DNA of 64,000 nt, from contig JAIEMJ010000032.1 in NCBI GenBank assembly GCA_019752335.1, positions 1 to 64,000 on the forward strand. The letters are read 5' to 3'. This DNA comes from Bryobacteraceae bacterium. GTDB taxonomy: Bacteria; Acidobacteriota; Terriglobia; Bryobacterales; Bryobacteraceae. The notes beneath the pieces are model-generated. The model had not been told where the DNA came from. It saw only the letters and a program-made list of their open reading frames with translations, and did no database searches. How positions within the stretch are numbered: position 1 is the stretch's first letter; every line of letters starts with the position of its first letter. Position numbers and translations under genes: made by a program. Shown here piece by piece: positions 1 to 7,911 of this stretch.

Positions 1-293
1 GTCTTTTCGCTCCACGCATTCTCCACCGTGTGAAAATTCACGGCGCCCGGCGTGGTGACGCGATTGACGTAGAGCCGCAGCGTCGCTTTCACGATGCTCG
101 TGTCCAGTGTCCCAGCGGGCAACGAGGAAAGTGAGAAGCGCAGAAACGTCTGAGACTGCGCGCCCACCTGTAGTTGCGGCAGTTGGCCAAAGGTGTTTCC
201 GGGCAGTTGCCGCTGCACCGTAGCGTCGTCCGTCAGGATGCCTTGCGCGGCGAAGATTTGCATGGCCAAGAGGCCGAAAACGAGAAGTTTCAT
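1..293 (-). CDS. DNRLRE-domain secreted protein, N-terminal part (tandem copy 1)
   Basis: The window edge cuts off the 3' part; about 97 residues are visible. The protein starts with a short signal peptide (MKLLVFGLLA..., cleavage probably after FAAQG). A DNRLRE-type domain follows, recognisable from the DDATVQ start, a central [10 protein letters not shown] and a TLRLYVN strand, as in surface and spore-coat proteins. It is almost identical to the N-terminus of the neighbouring gene at 324-1280, so the lost part probably contains collagen-like Gly-X-Y repeats. A GGGAG ribosome-binding site lies about 9 bases before the ATG. Only 30 bases separate it from the stop of the upstream copy, so the two copies are probably co-transcribed. 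Function is unknown; a structural cell-surface role is inferred. Confidence 0.75.
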   Translation of the reverse strand, partial: MKLLVFGLLAMQIFAAQGILTDDATVQRQLPGNTFGQLPQLQVGAQSQTFLRFSLSSLPAGTLDTSIVKATLRLYVNRVTTPGAVNFHTVENAWSEK

Positions 294-323
294 AAATTGT
301 GCTCCCGGGAAATTGGCGGCCCC

Positions 324-1280
324 TTAACGGGCGCAGTTGACGTAGACCTTGAGGATCTGGGTGGAAGCCGAAGCGTTAAAGTAAGAGCACTTCCAGACTT
401 GGTTGGAGTCGTTCGGATCGGGACCCGAGTAGTAGAGATTCATGACTCCGACACCTTGAATCGTGCCACTCAAGAAAGGCCAGCCGCAACCGCCGGAGAC
501 CAGGTTGGGATAGCCGGAGGGGCAGGAAAGGAATTTGTGACCGTTTTCCCCCGCCGAAATGTCCACGTCTCTCACCTGGAAAGTGGATAAGTTGCCCAAC
601 ACACTGGAGCTTCCCGTAGGGCCGGGCGCACCTTGCGGACCCGCGGGACCCACGGGACCCACGGGACCCGTTAAGCCAGTTGCGCCGGTAGGACCGGGAA
701 CTCCCTGCGCGCCGGCAATCCCTTGGGGCCCCGGGACGCCTTGCGGACCCGCCGGGCCCGTAAGCTCGATGTCCAACGCCGCCGCCTGCGACGTGCTAGT
801 GCTTTCCTTGCTATCGAAGAAGACTTCGGTGCTGCCCACGGGCGTGAGCGCCAAGCCGACGCTCGTCCGATTGCGAACCGCGGTTTGGACCAGCTTCGTG
901 GCGTCAAAACTGACGAAGCTGTTCGCCGTATCCACCGCGAACTGGTCAGTGGACAGGTTCATCGCCGGAGCATTTCCGAACGTGATCGTCTTTTCGCTCC
1001 ACGCATTCTCCACCGTGTGAAAATTCACGGCGCCCGGCGTGGTGACGCGATTGACGTAGAGCCGTAGCGTCGCCTTCACGATGCTGCCTTCGAGCACCCC
1101 GGAGGGTAACGACGAGAGCGAGAAGCGCAAGTATGTCTGGGATTGGGCGCCCACCTGCAGTTGCGGCAGTTGGCCAAAGGTATTCCCCGGCAGTTGGCGC
1201 TGCACGGTCGCGTCGTCTGAGAGGATGCCCTGGGCGGCGAACATCGGCACCACCAGTAGGGCGGAGAAGAGTAGTTTCAT
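324..1280 (-). CDS. DNRLRE / collagen-like repeat secreted protein (tandem copy 2)
   Basis: A 318-residue exported protein. A signal peptide covers residues 1 to about 18. A DNRLRE domain follows (about 20-175), a beta-rich module found in surface-exposed proteins. A collagen-like stretch of Gly-X-Y triplets, roughly residues 181-224, is rich in GPQG, GPTG and GPAG. The C-terminal head of about 90 residues contains four cysteines (in SCPSG, GGCGW, WKCSY and VNCAR) that could form disulfides. This architecture (stalk plus cysteine-containing head) suggests a trimeric surface fibre; that is inference. An AGGAG ribosome-binding site sits upstream of the ATG. The gene is divergent from the winged-helix protein at 1438. 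Confidence 0.8.
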   Translation of the reverse strand: MKLLFSALLVVPMFAAQGILSDDATVQRQLPGNTFGQLPQLQVGAQSQTYLRFSLSSLPSGVLEGSIVKATLRLYVNRVTTPGAVNFHTVENAWSEKTITFGNAPAMNLSTDQFAVDTANSFVSFDATKLVQTAVRNRTSVGLALTPVGSTEVFFDSKESTSTSQAAALDIELTGPAGPQGVPGPQGIAGAQGVPGPTGATGLTGPVGPVGPAGPQGAPGPTGSSSVLGNLSTFQVRDVDISAGENGHKFLSCPSGYPNLVSGGCGWPFLSGTIQGVGVMNLYYSGPDPNDSNQVWKCSYFNASASTQILKVYVNCAR

Positions 1281-1437
1281 GAGTCAAGCTCCTAGGCATT
1301 TGTCCGGCGCGGATACCGGCTATGGTGAGCCTACGAAAGATTCCTTCAGTCTGGGTATGACATCGGCATAACAGATGCATATAGACGGGCAAACACCTGA
1401 GGGAAAGCGGGTTAGCTTCTGAGGTAACCTCTAAACT

Positions 1438-3516
1438 GTGGTGACATTTGGCGTGTTCCGGTTCGACCCGGAACGCTTGAAGCTCTATAACGGTACGCTC
1501 CCCGTACGGCTGGCGCCGCAACCAGCGCAGGTACTGCGGCTGTTGGTGGAAAGCCCGGGCCAGACGGTAACGCGCGACCAGATTCGCGAAGCGCTTTGGC
1601 CGGCGGGTACCTATGTCGAGTTCGAACTCGGCCTTAACACCGCGGTGAACCGGCTACGGCGTGCGTTGAACGACTCGGCGGAGAACCCACGCTACATCGA
1701 AACCATTCCCAAAACCGGCTACCGATTTCTGGCTCCCGTCGACCGGCCCGCGGCTCAGGCGAGCGAACCTGTCCCAGAACCCCGCCGCCAGTGGCGACCC
1801 TGGGCCCTGGCCCTGGGTCTTTTGTTGGTTGTCGCGCTGGGTGGGCGCTGGTGGTGGCAACCGGCGCCGGCCAAGCCCCCCCAGGTGATCACCGTGGCAC
1901 TGCCCGTCGGGGCGAAGATACTGGATTTGGCAGTGGCGCCCGCCGGCGATCAATTCGCCTACATTGTCGGGGGCGGCACGCCGCGAGTCTACCGTCGCTA
2001 CCTACGGGAGAATTTCTCCCGCCGTGTCGAGGGCGCCGACGGAGCCACGGCAGTCTGCTTTTCTCCCGATGGTGAACGACTGTCGATTGTCACGGAGAAC
2101 GGCATCAAGTTAATCACCGCCGATGGCCAGGCCCAAGTGATTCTGCCGCTGAAGGGCCAAGGCAGTGAAGTAGCTCCGATCCTGTGGACTCCGGAAAATC
2201 GCATCGTCTACTCGGTCGGGTTGGGTGAGCAGGCGGGTATCTGGAGTATCCCAGCTACCGGTGGCGCCCCGCAAAGGGTTCTCTCCAACCAGGTGAAGCC
2301 GGAGGGCGTAGGCTTTGCCTTGGTGCAGCAGTCTTTGGGCGGGCGCCTGCTCTTCCATCAGCGGCTAGGGCCGCGGCACAATTCGTTGTGGGTTTTGGAA
2401 GCCGGCAAACCACGGCTGGTTCGCGAAGGGGCCATGGGCGGTAGCGTGGGTGGTGGCCAACTCGTTTATTCGCAGGACGAAGCCCTTTATGCCGCGCCGT
2501 TCGACGAGCGAGCGTTACGCGTCACGGGCAACGCCGTGGAGCTCGCGTCGGGCGCAGGGACCAAAGGCTGGCTCGGCGCCATCGCCGGACTCACCTCGGC
2601 CGGACGGCTGGTCTATTTGGAGCCGGCCGCTCTGGAAGCACGGCGGCTGGCCTGGATCTCCGATGGCGCCGATCCCGCATGGCTGCCATTGCCGCCTGGC
2701 GAATACGAGCAAGTCCGCATCTCGCCCGTTGACCCTCGCGTCATCGCGCTCGTGAAGCGGGAGGCCCGCTCGCGGTGGTCGGCGAGTACCTTCCACCTGG
2801 ATACCCACGTTCAAAAAACTCTGCTGACGACGCCGGTGACGCGGCCCCGCTTATTGTGGGCACCGGATGGCCAGTCGCTGGTGATTTCCTCGGAGTTGGA
2901 GAACGGTGATTTTGTGAATCTCTATCGCTTCCCCGCCAACGGCAAGCAACCGCCGGTGCGCCTGACCGAGCAACCCAACTTCGGCCAATTTCCCCTCTCC
3001 TGGCGCTCCATGCCCGGCCCACTGTTGTTCGCGGAAGGCACCCATCCCGACACGAAGGCTGACCTCAAGGCTTACTCCTGGCGCGATGGGACCGTACAGA
3101 CGGTGGTGGCTACCCCGCAGTGGGACCTTGATGGCGAAATTTCCCCGGACGGCAAGTGGCTCGCCTACGCGAGTGGCCCGGCCGTCGAGCCGCGCATCTA
3201 CGTGGTCCCGTTTCCGAACCTCTCCCCAGTCGAGCCCCGCTTTATCGCGCCGGGCCGCGCACCGACTTGGCAAGCCGGCGGAAGGGGCTTACTCTTTTCA
3301 CGAGACCAGCAGATTTGGCAGGTATCGTTGCCAGGCGGTACACCGCGCCAGTGGGCGGCTGTCGGCGGCAACAGCTTCGATTACTGGTCGCGCCCATTCG
3401 ATTTGGCGCCCGGTGGGCGCGTGCTGACGATGCTCCGCCCCACGCCCGTCGCGTCGCAGGCCAGATTCATCGTCATCGACAACGTGGCCGATGCGTATCG
3501 CCGCGCCGGCCAGTAG
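1438..3516 (+). CDS. transmembrane winged-helix protein with TolB/WD40-like propeller
   Basis: A 692-residue protein of a type common in Acidobacteriota. Residues 1 to about 98 are an OmpR/PhoB-type winged helix (trans_reg_C) with the typical LNTAVNRLRRAL recognition region and a PKTGYRF wing. A single membrane segment lies at about 118-135. The rest (about 145-692) is a periplasmic beta-propeller with repeated SPDGE/SPDGKWLAYAS blades, like TolB. This is the CadC-like plan of a membrane-bound one-component regulator whose outer domain senses a ligand. The start is GTG at 1438, or the adjacent GTG at 1441. It is divergent from the collagen-like pair. Target genes are unknown. Confidence 0.85.
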   Translation: MVTFGVFRFDPERLKLYNGTLPVRLAPQPAQVLRLLVESPGQTVTRDQIREALWPAGTYVEFELGLNTAVNRLRRALNDSAENPRYIETIPKTGYRFLAPVDRPAAQASEPVPEPRRQWRPWALALGLLLVVALGGRWWWQPAPAKPPQVITVALPVGAKILDLAVAPAGDQFAYIVGGGTPRVYRRYLRENFSRRVEGADGATAVCFSPDGERLSIVTENGIKLITADGQAQVILPLKGQGSEVAPILWTPENRIVYSVGLGEQAGIWSIPATGGAPQRVLSNQVKPEGVGFALVQQSLGGRLLFHQRLGPRHNSLWVLEAGKPRLVREGAMGGSVGGGQLVYSQDEALYAAPFDERALRVTGNAVELASGAGTKGWLGAIAGLTSAGRLVYLEPAALEARRLAWISDGADPAWLPLPPGEYEQVRISPVDPRVIALVKREARSRWSASTFHLDTHVQKTLLTTPVTRPRLLWAPDGQSLVISSELENGDFVNLYRFPANGKQPPVRLTEQPNFGQFPLSWRSMPGPLLFAEGTHPDTKADLKAYSWRDGTVQTVVATPQWDLDGEISPDGKWLAYASGPAVEPRIYVVPFPNLSPVEPRFIAPGRAPTWQAGGRGLLFSRDQQIWQVSLPGGTPRQWAAVGGNSFDYWSRPFDLAPGGRVLTMLRPTPVASQARFIVIDNVADAYRRAGQ

Positions 3517-3548
3517 CGTTAACCAAGCGCCTTGAATTATTTGTGAGG

Positions 3549-3565
3549 AGGCCGGGACCCGGCCT
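3549..3565. terminator. GC-rich hairpin between convergent genes
   Basis: A perfect 7-bp stem (AGGCCGG / CCGGCCT) with a 3-base loop lies between the end of the winged-helix gene (3516) and the end of the convergent small ORF (3582). There is no clear T-run on either side, so a bidirectional transcription-ending role is only probable. Confidence 0.4.
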
Positions 3566-3581
3566 TGCAATTACCCGCCAT

Positions 3582-3680
3582 TCAAGTGGGCACGCCGAAG
3601 CGCGGCAGGATCCAGCGCATCAGCACCACGTAACCCGCGACGAACAGCAAGGCTATTAGCCAGGAAGGCATCGCCCTCAT
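3582..3680 (-). CDS. 32-residue single-pass membrane peptide
   Basis: A short frame beginning ATG at 3680, four bases after the stop of the response regulator, and ending TGA at 3582. The peptide starts MRAMPSWLIALL, continues as one hydrophobic helix to about residue 20, then has a basic tail ending RFGVPT. AGGA just upstream can act as a ribosome-binding site. Position and co-orientation make it the third gene of the LytS/LytTR operon. Very short membrane peptides with an LPRFGVPT-like tail are, from memory, recurrent in Acidobacteriota, but I cannot name a family. Function unknown. Confidence 0.55.
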   Translation of the reverse strand: MRAMPSWLIALLFVAGYVVLMRWILPRFGVPT

Positions 3681-3684
3681 TATC

Positions 3685-4380
3685 CTACGCGCCGAGGGCG
3701 GCGAGCAGGTCTCGAAAACGGCGCCGGCTCACGTCGAGCCGATGCCCGTTCTTCAGCACCACGCGGCCCGTGCCCCCGGCGAGCGGCTGAACCTGGGCCA
3801 CGGCCGCCAAGTGCAGCAAAGCTTCGCGCGAGACGCGGAAGAAGCGACGGGCCCGCAGGCGGGCTTCGAGGTCGTTGAGCGAGGGGTCCATCCAGAAGTC
3901 GCCTTGGACCGTCACCAGACGTGTCAGTCCGTCGACGGCGGCGAAGTACAGCACCTGCCGCTCTTCGACGACCACCAACGTATGGCCGTGTTTCACCAGG
4001 AACCGCTCCGGATGAGGCGTTGGGTTCACCGGCGCCGTCCGCGCGCGCTCCAGCGCCTTGGCTAGGCGAGCGCGGCTGATGGGCTTCAGCAGATAGTCCG
4101 TTGCCGCGAGTTCGAAGGCGTCCACGGCGTACTGGTCGTGCGCCGTGCAGAAGACAACGTGGGGACGCGGCGAGGGCAGGGCCGCCGCGACGTCGATGCC
4201 GTTGGTGGCGGGCATCTCGATGTCGAGCAGGACCAGGTCCGGCCGTAGACGCGCGGTGAGTTCGAGCGTCTCGACGCCGGTGGCCGCTTCGCCCACCACC
4301 TCGACGGCCGGATGGAGCGCCAGGAGTTGGCGCAGGCGCGCCCGCGCCGGCGCTTCGTCGTCGGCGATCAGGACGCGCAT
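3685..4380 (-). CDS. LytTR-family response regulator
   Basis: A 231-residue response regulator. Residues 1 to about 115 are a receiver domain with the acidic pocket DD at 7-8, the phosphoacceptor Asp53 in LLDIEMP and the conserved Lys in YLLKPIS. The C-terminal about 100 residues are a LytTR DNA-binding domain (ERFLVKHGHTLVVV onward, ending RRRFRDLLAAL). The frame is open further upstream, but the ATG at 4380 overlaps the kinase stop as TGATG and begins exactly at the receiver's first strand, so that start is used. It is co-transcribed with the kinase at 4380-5996, its presumed partner. Confidence 0.9.
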   Translation of the reverse strand: MRVLIADDEAPARARLRQLLALHPAVEVVGEAATGVETLELTARLRPDLVLLDIEMPATNGIDVAAALPSPRPHVVFCTAHDQYAVDAFELAATDYLLKPISRARLAKALERARTAPVNPTPHPERFLVKHGHTLVVVEERQVLYFAAVDGLTRLVTVQGDFWMDPSLNDLEARLRARRFFRVSREALLHLAAVAQVQPLAGGTGRVVLKNGHRLDVSRRRFRDLLAALGA

Positions 4381-5996
4381 CAGAAGGGGCGCTCCGCTGG
4401 TATTTCCCACGTCATCATGGTGCCACCACCGGGCGGCTGGAGCCAGCGCAAGGTCGCCGCCTCGCCGTAGTAAGCGCGCAGGCGGTCGCTGATGTTGCGC
4501 AGGCCGCGGGTGGAGTCCGCCTGGGCGAGGTCATAATCCGGCGCGAAGCCAGGGCCGTTGTTCTCGATCACCGCCCGTAGCCGGTTACCTTCGCGGGTGA
4601 AGCACAGGCGTAGTTCGCCGACGCCGCCGGCGCGCGAAGTGCCATGGACAATGGCGTTCTCGACGAGCGGCTGCAGCATCATGGCCGGTAACGTCGCGCT
4701 GCTGAAGCCATCGTCGGCCTGCCAGTCCACGCGCAGACGCTCCCGGTAGCGCGCCTGCTGAACGGCCAGATAAGCCTGCACGAAATCGAGTTCCTCTTCC
4801 CCGCGGACCCACTCCTGGCTCGCGCGCCGCAACGTATACCGAAAGACCTCGGCCAGCCGCTCAATCGTCGCATCGGCCAGATCTGGCTCACGATGAATCA
4901 ACCCGGCAATCGCGTTGAGCGAGTTAAAGAGGAAATGCGGATTGATCTGCGCACGTAGAGCCCGTAGCTCCGCGCGGCTCGCCAGCAACCGCAGGTCCTG
5001 CTCGCGCTCGCGCAAGCGGACGTTGTCGCGCAGGGCCACATAGGCGCGCGCCAGGGATTCGAGCAAGCGCGGATCCTCGCTCCAGTAGGGCATCCCATTC
5101 GGCCGCGGCGGCAGGATCAGCCACTCGCCGTCCACAGGCGCGCGGAGGGCGGCCGGTCCGGCTTGGTCCACCGGATCCAGTCTGGCGGTGGTTTGAAAAA
5201 GACGAGACAGCGTCGCGAGCGCCGTCCGCTGGAGGGCCTCTTCGGTCGCCGCGCCCTGCGCCGCGCGCCAGAATTCGCGCTCCGCTTCTTCGAAGGGCAG
5301 GGAACGGCCCAGCGCATGCCGGTCCACCAGATACGTGGCCAAGCGAAACAGCGCGGGCGCGGCCATCCAGACTAGCAGTAACGACAGCGTGCCCCCCAGA
5401 TCACGCGCGCCGCCCCAGGCGGCTAAGGGAACCAGTCCTACGGCGAAGTAGGCGCCGCCGCGCAGCACCACGTCGAAGAACAGCAGTCTCTCGCGGTAAT
5501 AAAGCATCACGCCGAAGAAAGCCAGCACGGCGTAGTCCGGCGCCGCGGCCGCCGCCGGATGCCGGCTGAAGAGGGGCAGGCACAGCAGGGCGAGCAACGG
5601 CCGCAGCCAGACGCCGTAGTCCGTCCGCTGGAAACGATCCGCCGCCAAGCCGAGGACGCCGGCGGCGGCGAGTAGCCACTTGGCGTCCCAGACTTCAAGG
5701 CTCAGCCACTCCATCTCGCTCGCCGCGCGCAGCAGAGCCACGGTGATCGCCACCCCGTAGAAGGCGATCACCGTCCAGCGCCAGCGCGGCAGTTGCGCGG
5801 GGTCCCAGACGAGATGCCACAGCACGGGCGGCAGCGCGCCCGTCGTGAGCGCCAGGCAGGCCAAAGGCCACCACGCGTCACCGAACCAGCCGAGGGCGAG
5901 CGCCAGATTCAGCGCGAAGGAAAGCCCGCACAGGCCCGCCAGCGCGAACAGCGGCCCGCGTCCCCCGCCGCGCCGCGCGTAGTGAAAGACGAGCAA
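4380..5996 (-). CDS. LytS-like sensor histidine kinase, multi-pass membrane
   Basis: About 538 residues. The N-terminal half (to about residue 240) is a series of hydrophobic helices typical of 7-pass sensors. It is followed by a helical linker and the His_kinase (PF06580) domain with the phosphoacceptor His354 in NPHFLFNSLN. A compact HATPase_c domain ends with GLRNISDRL. The listed start is TTG at 5996, but the frame continues hydrophobic upstream (FFILAYASGACIFA) to a stop near 6070 without an ATG or GTG. The true start may therefore be a rarer codon up to about 35 bases earlier. It overlaps the response regulator by one base. The signal sensed is unknown. Confidence 0.88.
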   Translation of the reverse strand: MLVFHYARRGGGRGPLFALAGLCGLSFALNLALALGWFGDAWWPLACLALTTGALPPVLWHLVWDPAQLPRWRWTVIAFYGVAITVALLRAASEMEWLSLEVWDAKWLLAAAGVLGLAADRFQRTDYGVWLRPLLALLCLPLFSRHPAAAAAPDYAVLAFFGVMLYYRERLLFFDVVLRGGAYFAVGLVPLAAWGGARDLGGTLSLLLVWMAAPALFRLATYLVDRHALGRSLPFEEAEREFWRAAQGAATEEALQRTALATLSRLFQTTARLDPVDQAGPAALRAPVDGEWLILPPRPNGMPYWSEDPRLLESLARAYVALRDNVRLREREQDLRLLASRAELRALRAQINPHFLFNSLNAIAGLIHREPDLADATIERLAEVFRYTLRRASQEWVRGEEELDFVQAYLAVQQARYRERLRVDWQADDGFSSATLPAMMLQPLVENAIVHGTSRAGGVGELRLCFTREGNRLRAVIENNGPGFAPDYDLAQADSTRGLRNISDRLRAYYGEAATLRWLQPPGGGTMMTWEIPAERPF

Positions 5997-6039
5997 AGCG
6001 AAGATGCACGCCCCGGAAGCGTAGGCCAGAATGAAGAAG

Positions 6040-6498
6040 CTAGGGAGCGTGGTCCACCTTCTTTCCGGTCACCGTGGTCAGCGCCAGGATGATCGCCCGG
6101 TAGCTGCTCTTGTCGAGTTCGAAGAGCATGGCCGCGGGCTTGCCGTCCTGTTGGAACTCGAGGCTCAGCGAGTGGTCGCGGCTCTTATGCAGAATCCCAA
6201 ACAAAGCCAACGGGGTCGCAATCACGCTCAAGGCCAGCATATCGGCCACGCGCCGTTGCGCCTTCTGCCCATAGGTCATGACGGTGACGGACGCCGGCGC
6301 GATGCGCAAACGGTCCCGCCCGGCGAAGAGCAGTTCGATCGCGTCGGCGGTGATCGTCAGGCGCGTGTTCCAGTCGTAGGGATTCACCTTCGCCGGCACC
6401 GTGCCGCCGACATAGCGCACGCGGCTCCAGCTATTCTGCGCCGCCAGGCGAGGCGCCGCCGCGAGGAGCATTGCGGGAAGAAACAAGCGCCGTTCCAT
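6040..6498 (-). CDS. exported hypothetical protein
   Basis: A 152-residue protein with a short signal peptide (MERRLFLPAMLLAAAPRLAAQ). The mature part has alternating strands (RLTITADAIELLF, VTVMTY), one moderately hydrophobic segment (MLALSVIATPLALFGI) and a C-terminal SSYRAIILALTTVTGKKV. This resembles small acidobacterial proteins that carry a PH-like fold and a membrane segment, but I do not recognise a named family. It precedes the LytS-like kinase on the same strand with the kinase frame overlapping its end, so it may be the first gene of that operon. No function assigned. Confidence 0.7.
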   Translation of the reverse strand: MERRLFLPAMLLAAAPRLAAQNSWSRVRYVGGTVPAKVNPYDWNTRLTITADAIELLFAGRDRLRIAPASVTVMTYGQKAQRRVADMLALSVIATPLALFGILHKSRDHSLSLEFQQDGKPAAMLFELDKSSYRAIILALTTVTGKKVDHAP

Positions 6499-6664
6499 GG
6501 GACGCCTTCAGTATGGCCTGCGCTCTTCGCGCCGCACAATGTTTTTGCCATGACCGGCAGGAGGGAGGCGATGAGCGGCATGCGCGCCGTTCATCGAGAG
6601 AAATGGGCCGCTCATCGCAATTCGCTTACGCTCGCCGTGCCTGGGAGGCTATCATCGCCATGAC

Positions 6665-7237
6665 ATGTTGCTCCGACTTCTCCTCGTCCTTCCGCTGAGT
6701 CCGTTCGTTTGGGCGCAGAATACCGATACGGCGATTCTGTTCTCTTTCCGCCGTTCGAGCGTCCAGATTCAGAGCAGCCCCACGCGTTTGACCGCGACGT
6801 CGAATGAGATTCTGATCGGCTTCATGACGGCGGTTCAAGTGCGCGAACGGGGACCCCATCGGCTCTACATCGAGTTTCCGGTCATACAAACCGGCGGGCG
6901 CAGTGTGGACCTCTCGGGCGGTGCGGTACGGAGCCGTGGCGGCCTTTCCACGTTCAGCGTGGGTCCTCGTTATCAATACACGCTTTCGCCGCGTTGGGCC
7001 CTCTACGGCGCCACGGACTTTGGCGCGGCGACCTACCGCCAGTCCACCGTGACCCGGAACTTCGTGGGCTCTTCGCGCGAGGCGAATCCGCTGGTGGCGT
7101 TCGGCGCCGGGCTCGATTTCCGGCTGTCGAAGTTTCTGAGCGTCCGCGGCGACTTCCGCCAATTCACCCTCCTCGGCGATCCCCCAGGCAAGCGACACGC
7201 CTTCACGCCCAGCTTTGGGCTTGCCTTGCATTTCTGA
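6665..7237 (+). CDS. outer-membrane beta-barrel protein (small porin-like)
   Basis: A 190-residue protein with a signal peptide (residues 1 to about 17, ending VWAQ). It has alternating amphipathic strands throughout and a C-terminal ...GLALHF with a terminal Phe, the usual outer-membrane barrel assembly signal. Length and strand pattern fit an 8-stranded barrel of the OmpA/OMP_b-brl type. It is divergent from the exported protein at 6040-6498 and followed 26 bases later by a methyltransferase-like gene. Substrate or role unknown. Confidence 0.7.
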   Translation: MLLRLLLVLPLSPFVWAQNTDTAILFSFRRSSVQIQSSPTRLTATSNEILIGFMTAVQVRERGPHRLYIEFPVIQTGGRSVDLSGGAVRSRGGLSTFSVGPRYQYTLSPRWALYGATDFGAATYRQSTVTRNFVGSSREANPLVAFGAGLDFRLSKFLSVRGDFRQFTLLGDPPGKRHAFTPSFGLALHF

Positions 7238-7243
7238 ATATGC

Positions 7244-7257
7244 TTAACTGTAGTTAA
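7244..7257. promoter_or_regulatory. inverted repeat TTAACT-GT-AGTTAA
   Basis: A perfect 6-bp inverted repeat with a 2-base centre, 6 bases upstream of the ATG at 7264 in an otherwise GC-rich area. It could be an operator or weak hairpin at the junction of the barrel and methyltransferase genes. No regulator gene is adjacent. Confidence 0.35.
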
Positions 7258-7263
7258 TCATAA

Positions 7264-7881
7264 ATGGATAACTTACGTTTAGTCATCTGCGTCATTGGGG
7301 GAATGCTGCTGGCCCAGGGCGCCTTTCACCGGCTGCGATCCCAGCAGTCCGCAGAGCGGCTGGACCGTTCGAAAGAAGGCTGGCCGCTGTTTGTCTGCCT
7401 CCGGCTCGCTGGACTCGCGACTTTTGTCGCGGCCGGACTGGCGCTGGCGCATCCTGGCCGGAGCTTGCCGCTCCCCCTGCGGTGGGCTGGAGTTTTTGGC
7501 TTCACCTTGGCCGCCGCGTGGCTCGTCTGGATGTTTCAGTCGCTGGGCCGCAATCTGACAGACACAGTGGTGACGCGGCAGAACGCCCAGCTGGTCACCT
7601 CGGGGCCTTATCGCTGGGTGCGGAATCCAATGTACACCGGTGTCCTCGCAGCCGGAGCGAGTCTGGGGCTCGCGACTGGCAATGGGCTGGTTCCGTTGGG
7701 TAGCTTGGTGGCGTTTGTGCTGCTGGCGATCCGCACGCGGACCGAAGAGCGCTTCCTGGTGGCGCGTTTTGGCGACGACTACCGGCTTTATATGAGGCGC
7801 GTGGGCCGGTTCTGGCCTCGGTGGGGATGGCCGACTTGGGAAGGACGAAACGAAGCTGGTCTATTGCGCCTAAGGCCTTGA
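7264..7881 (+). CDS. isoprenylcysteine carboxyl methyltransferase-like membrane protein
   Basis: A 205-residue multi-pass protein with about five hydrophobic segments. It carries the ICMT/PEMT-type C-terminal signature: YRWVRNPMYTG (about residues 115-125), then TRTEERFLVARFGDDYRLYMRRVGRFWP. In this family these residues bind S-adenosylmethionine and the methyl-accepting lipid. Bacterial members are widespread, usually with unknown substrates. The start ATG follows a TTAACT/AGTTAA inverted repeat. It ends convergently with the ADOP permease gene. Confidence 0.82.
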   Translation: MDNLRLVICVIGGMLLAQGAFHRLRSQQSAERLDRSKEGWPLFVCLRLAGLATFVAAGLALAHPGRSLPLPLRWAGVFGFTLAAAWLVWMFQSLGRNLTDTVVTRQNAQLVTSGPYRWVRNPMYTGVLAAGASLGLATGNGLVPLGSLVAFVLLAIRTRTEERFLVARFGDDYRLYMRRVGRFWPRWGWPTWEGRNEAGLLRLRP

Positions 7882-7911
7882 TCAACGAGTCTGGACCCCA
7901 GAGGCGCCACT

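Larger units (their letters stand above)
1..1280 (-). repeat. tandem gene duplication, period 987 bases
   Basis: Bases 1-293 and 988-1280 align without gaps at an offset of exactly 987 and differ by scattered substitutions. The two start codons (293 and 1280) fall at the same offset. The unit therefore equals one gene plus its spacer. The left part of copy 1 lies outside the window, so its full extent cannot be seen. Confidence 0.85.

Noticed and set aside
559-1067. Plus-strand ORFs over the collagen-like gene (Pro-rich products)
   Set aside because: They are the complement of Gly-X-Y codons; the minus-strand product has the signal peptide and domain.
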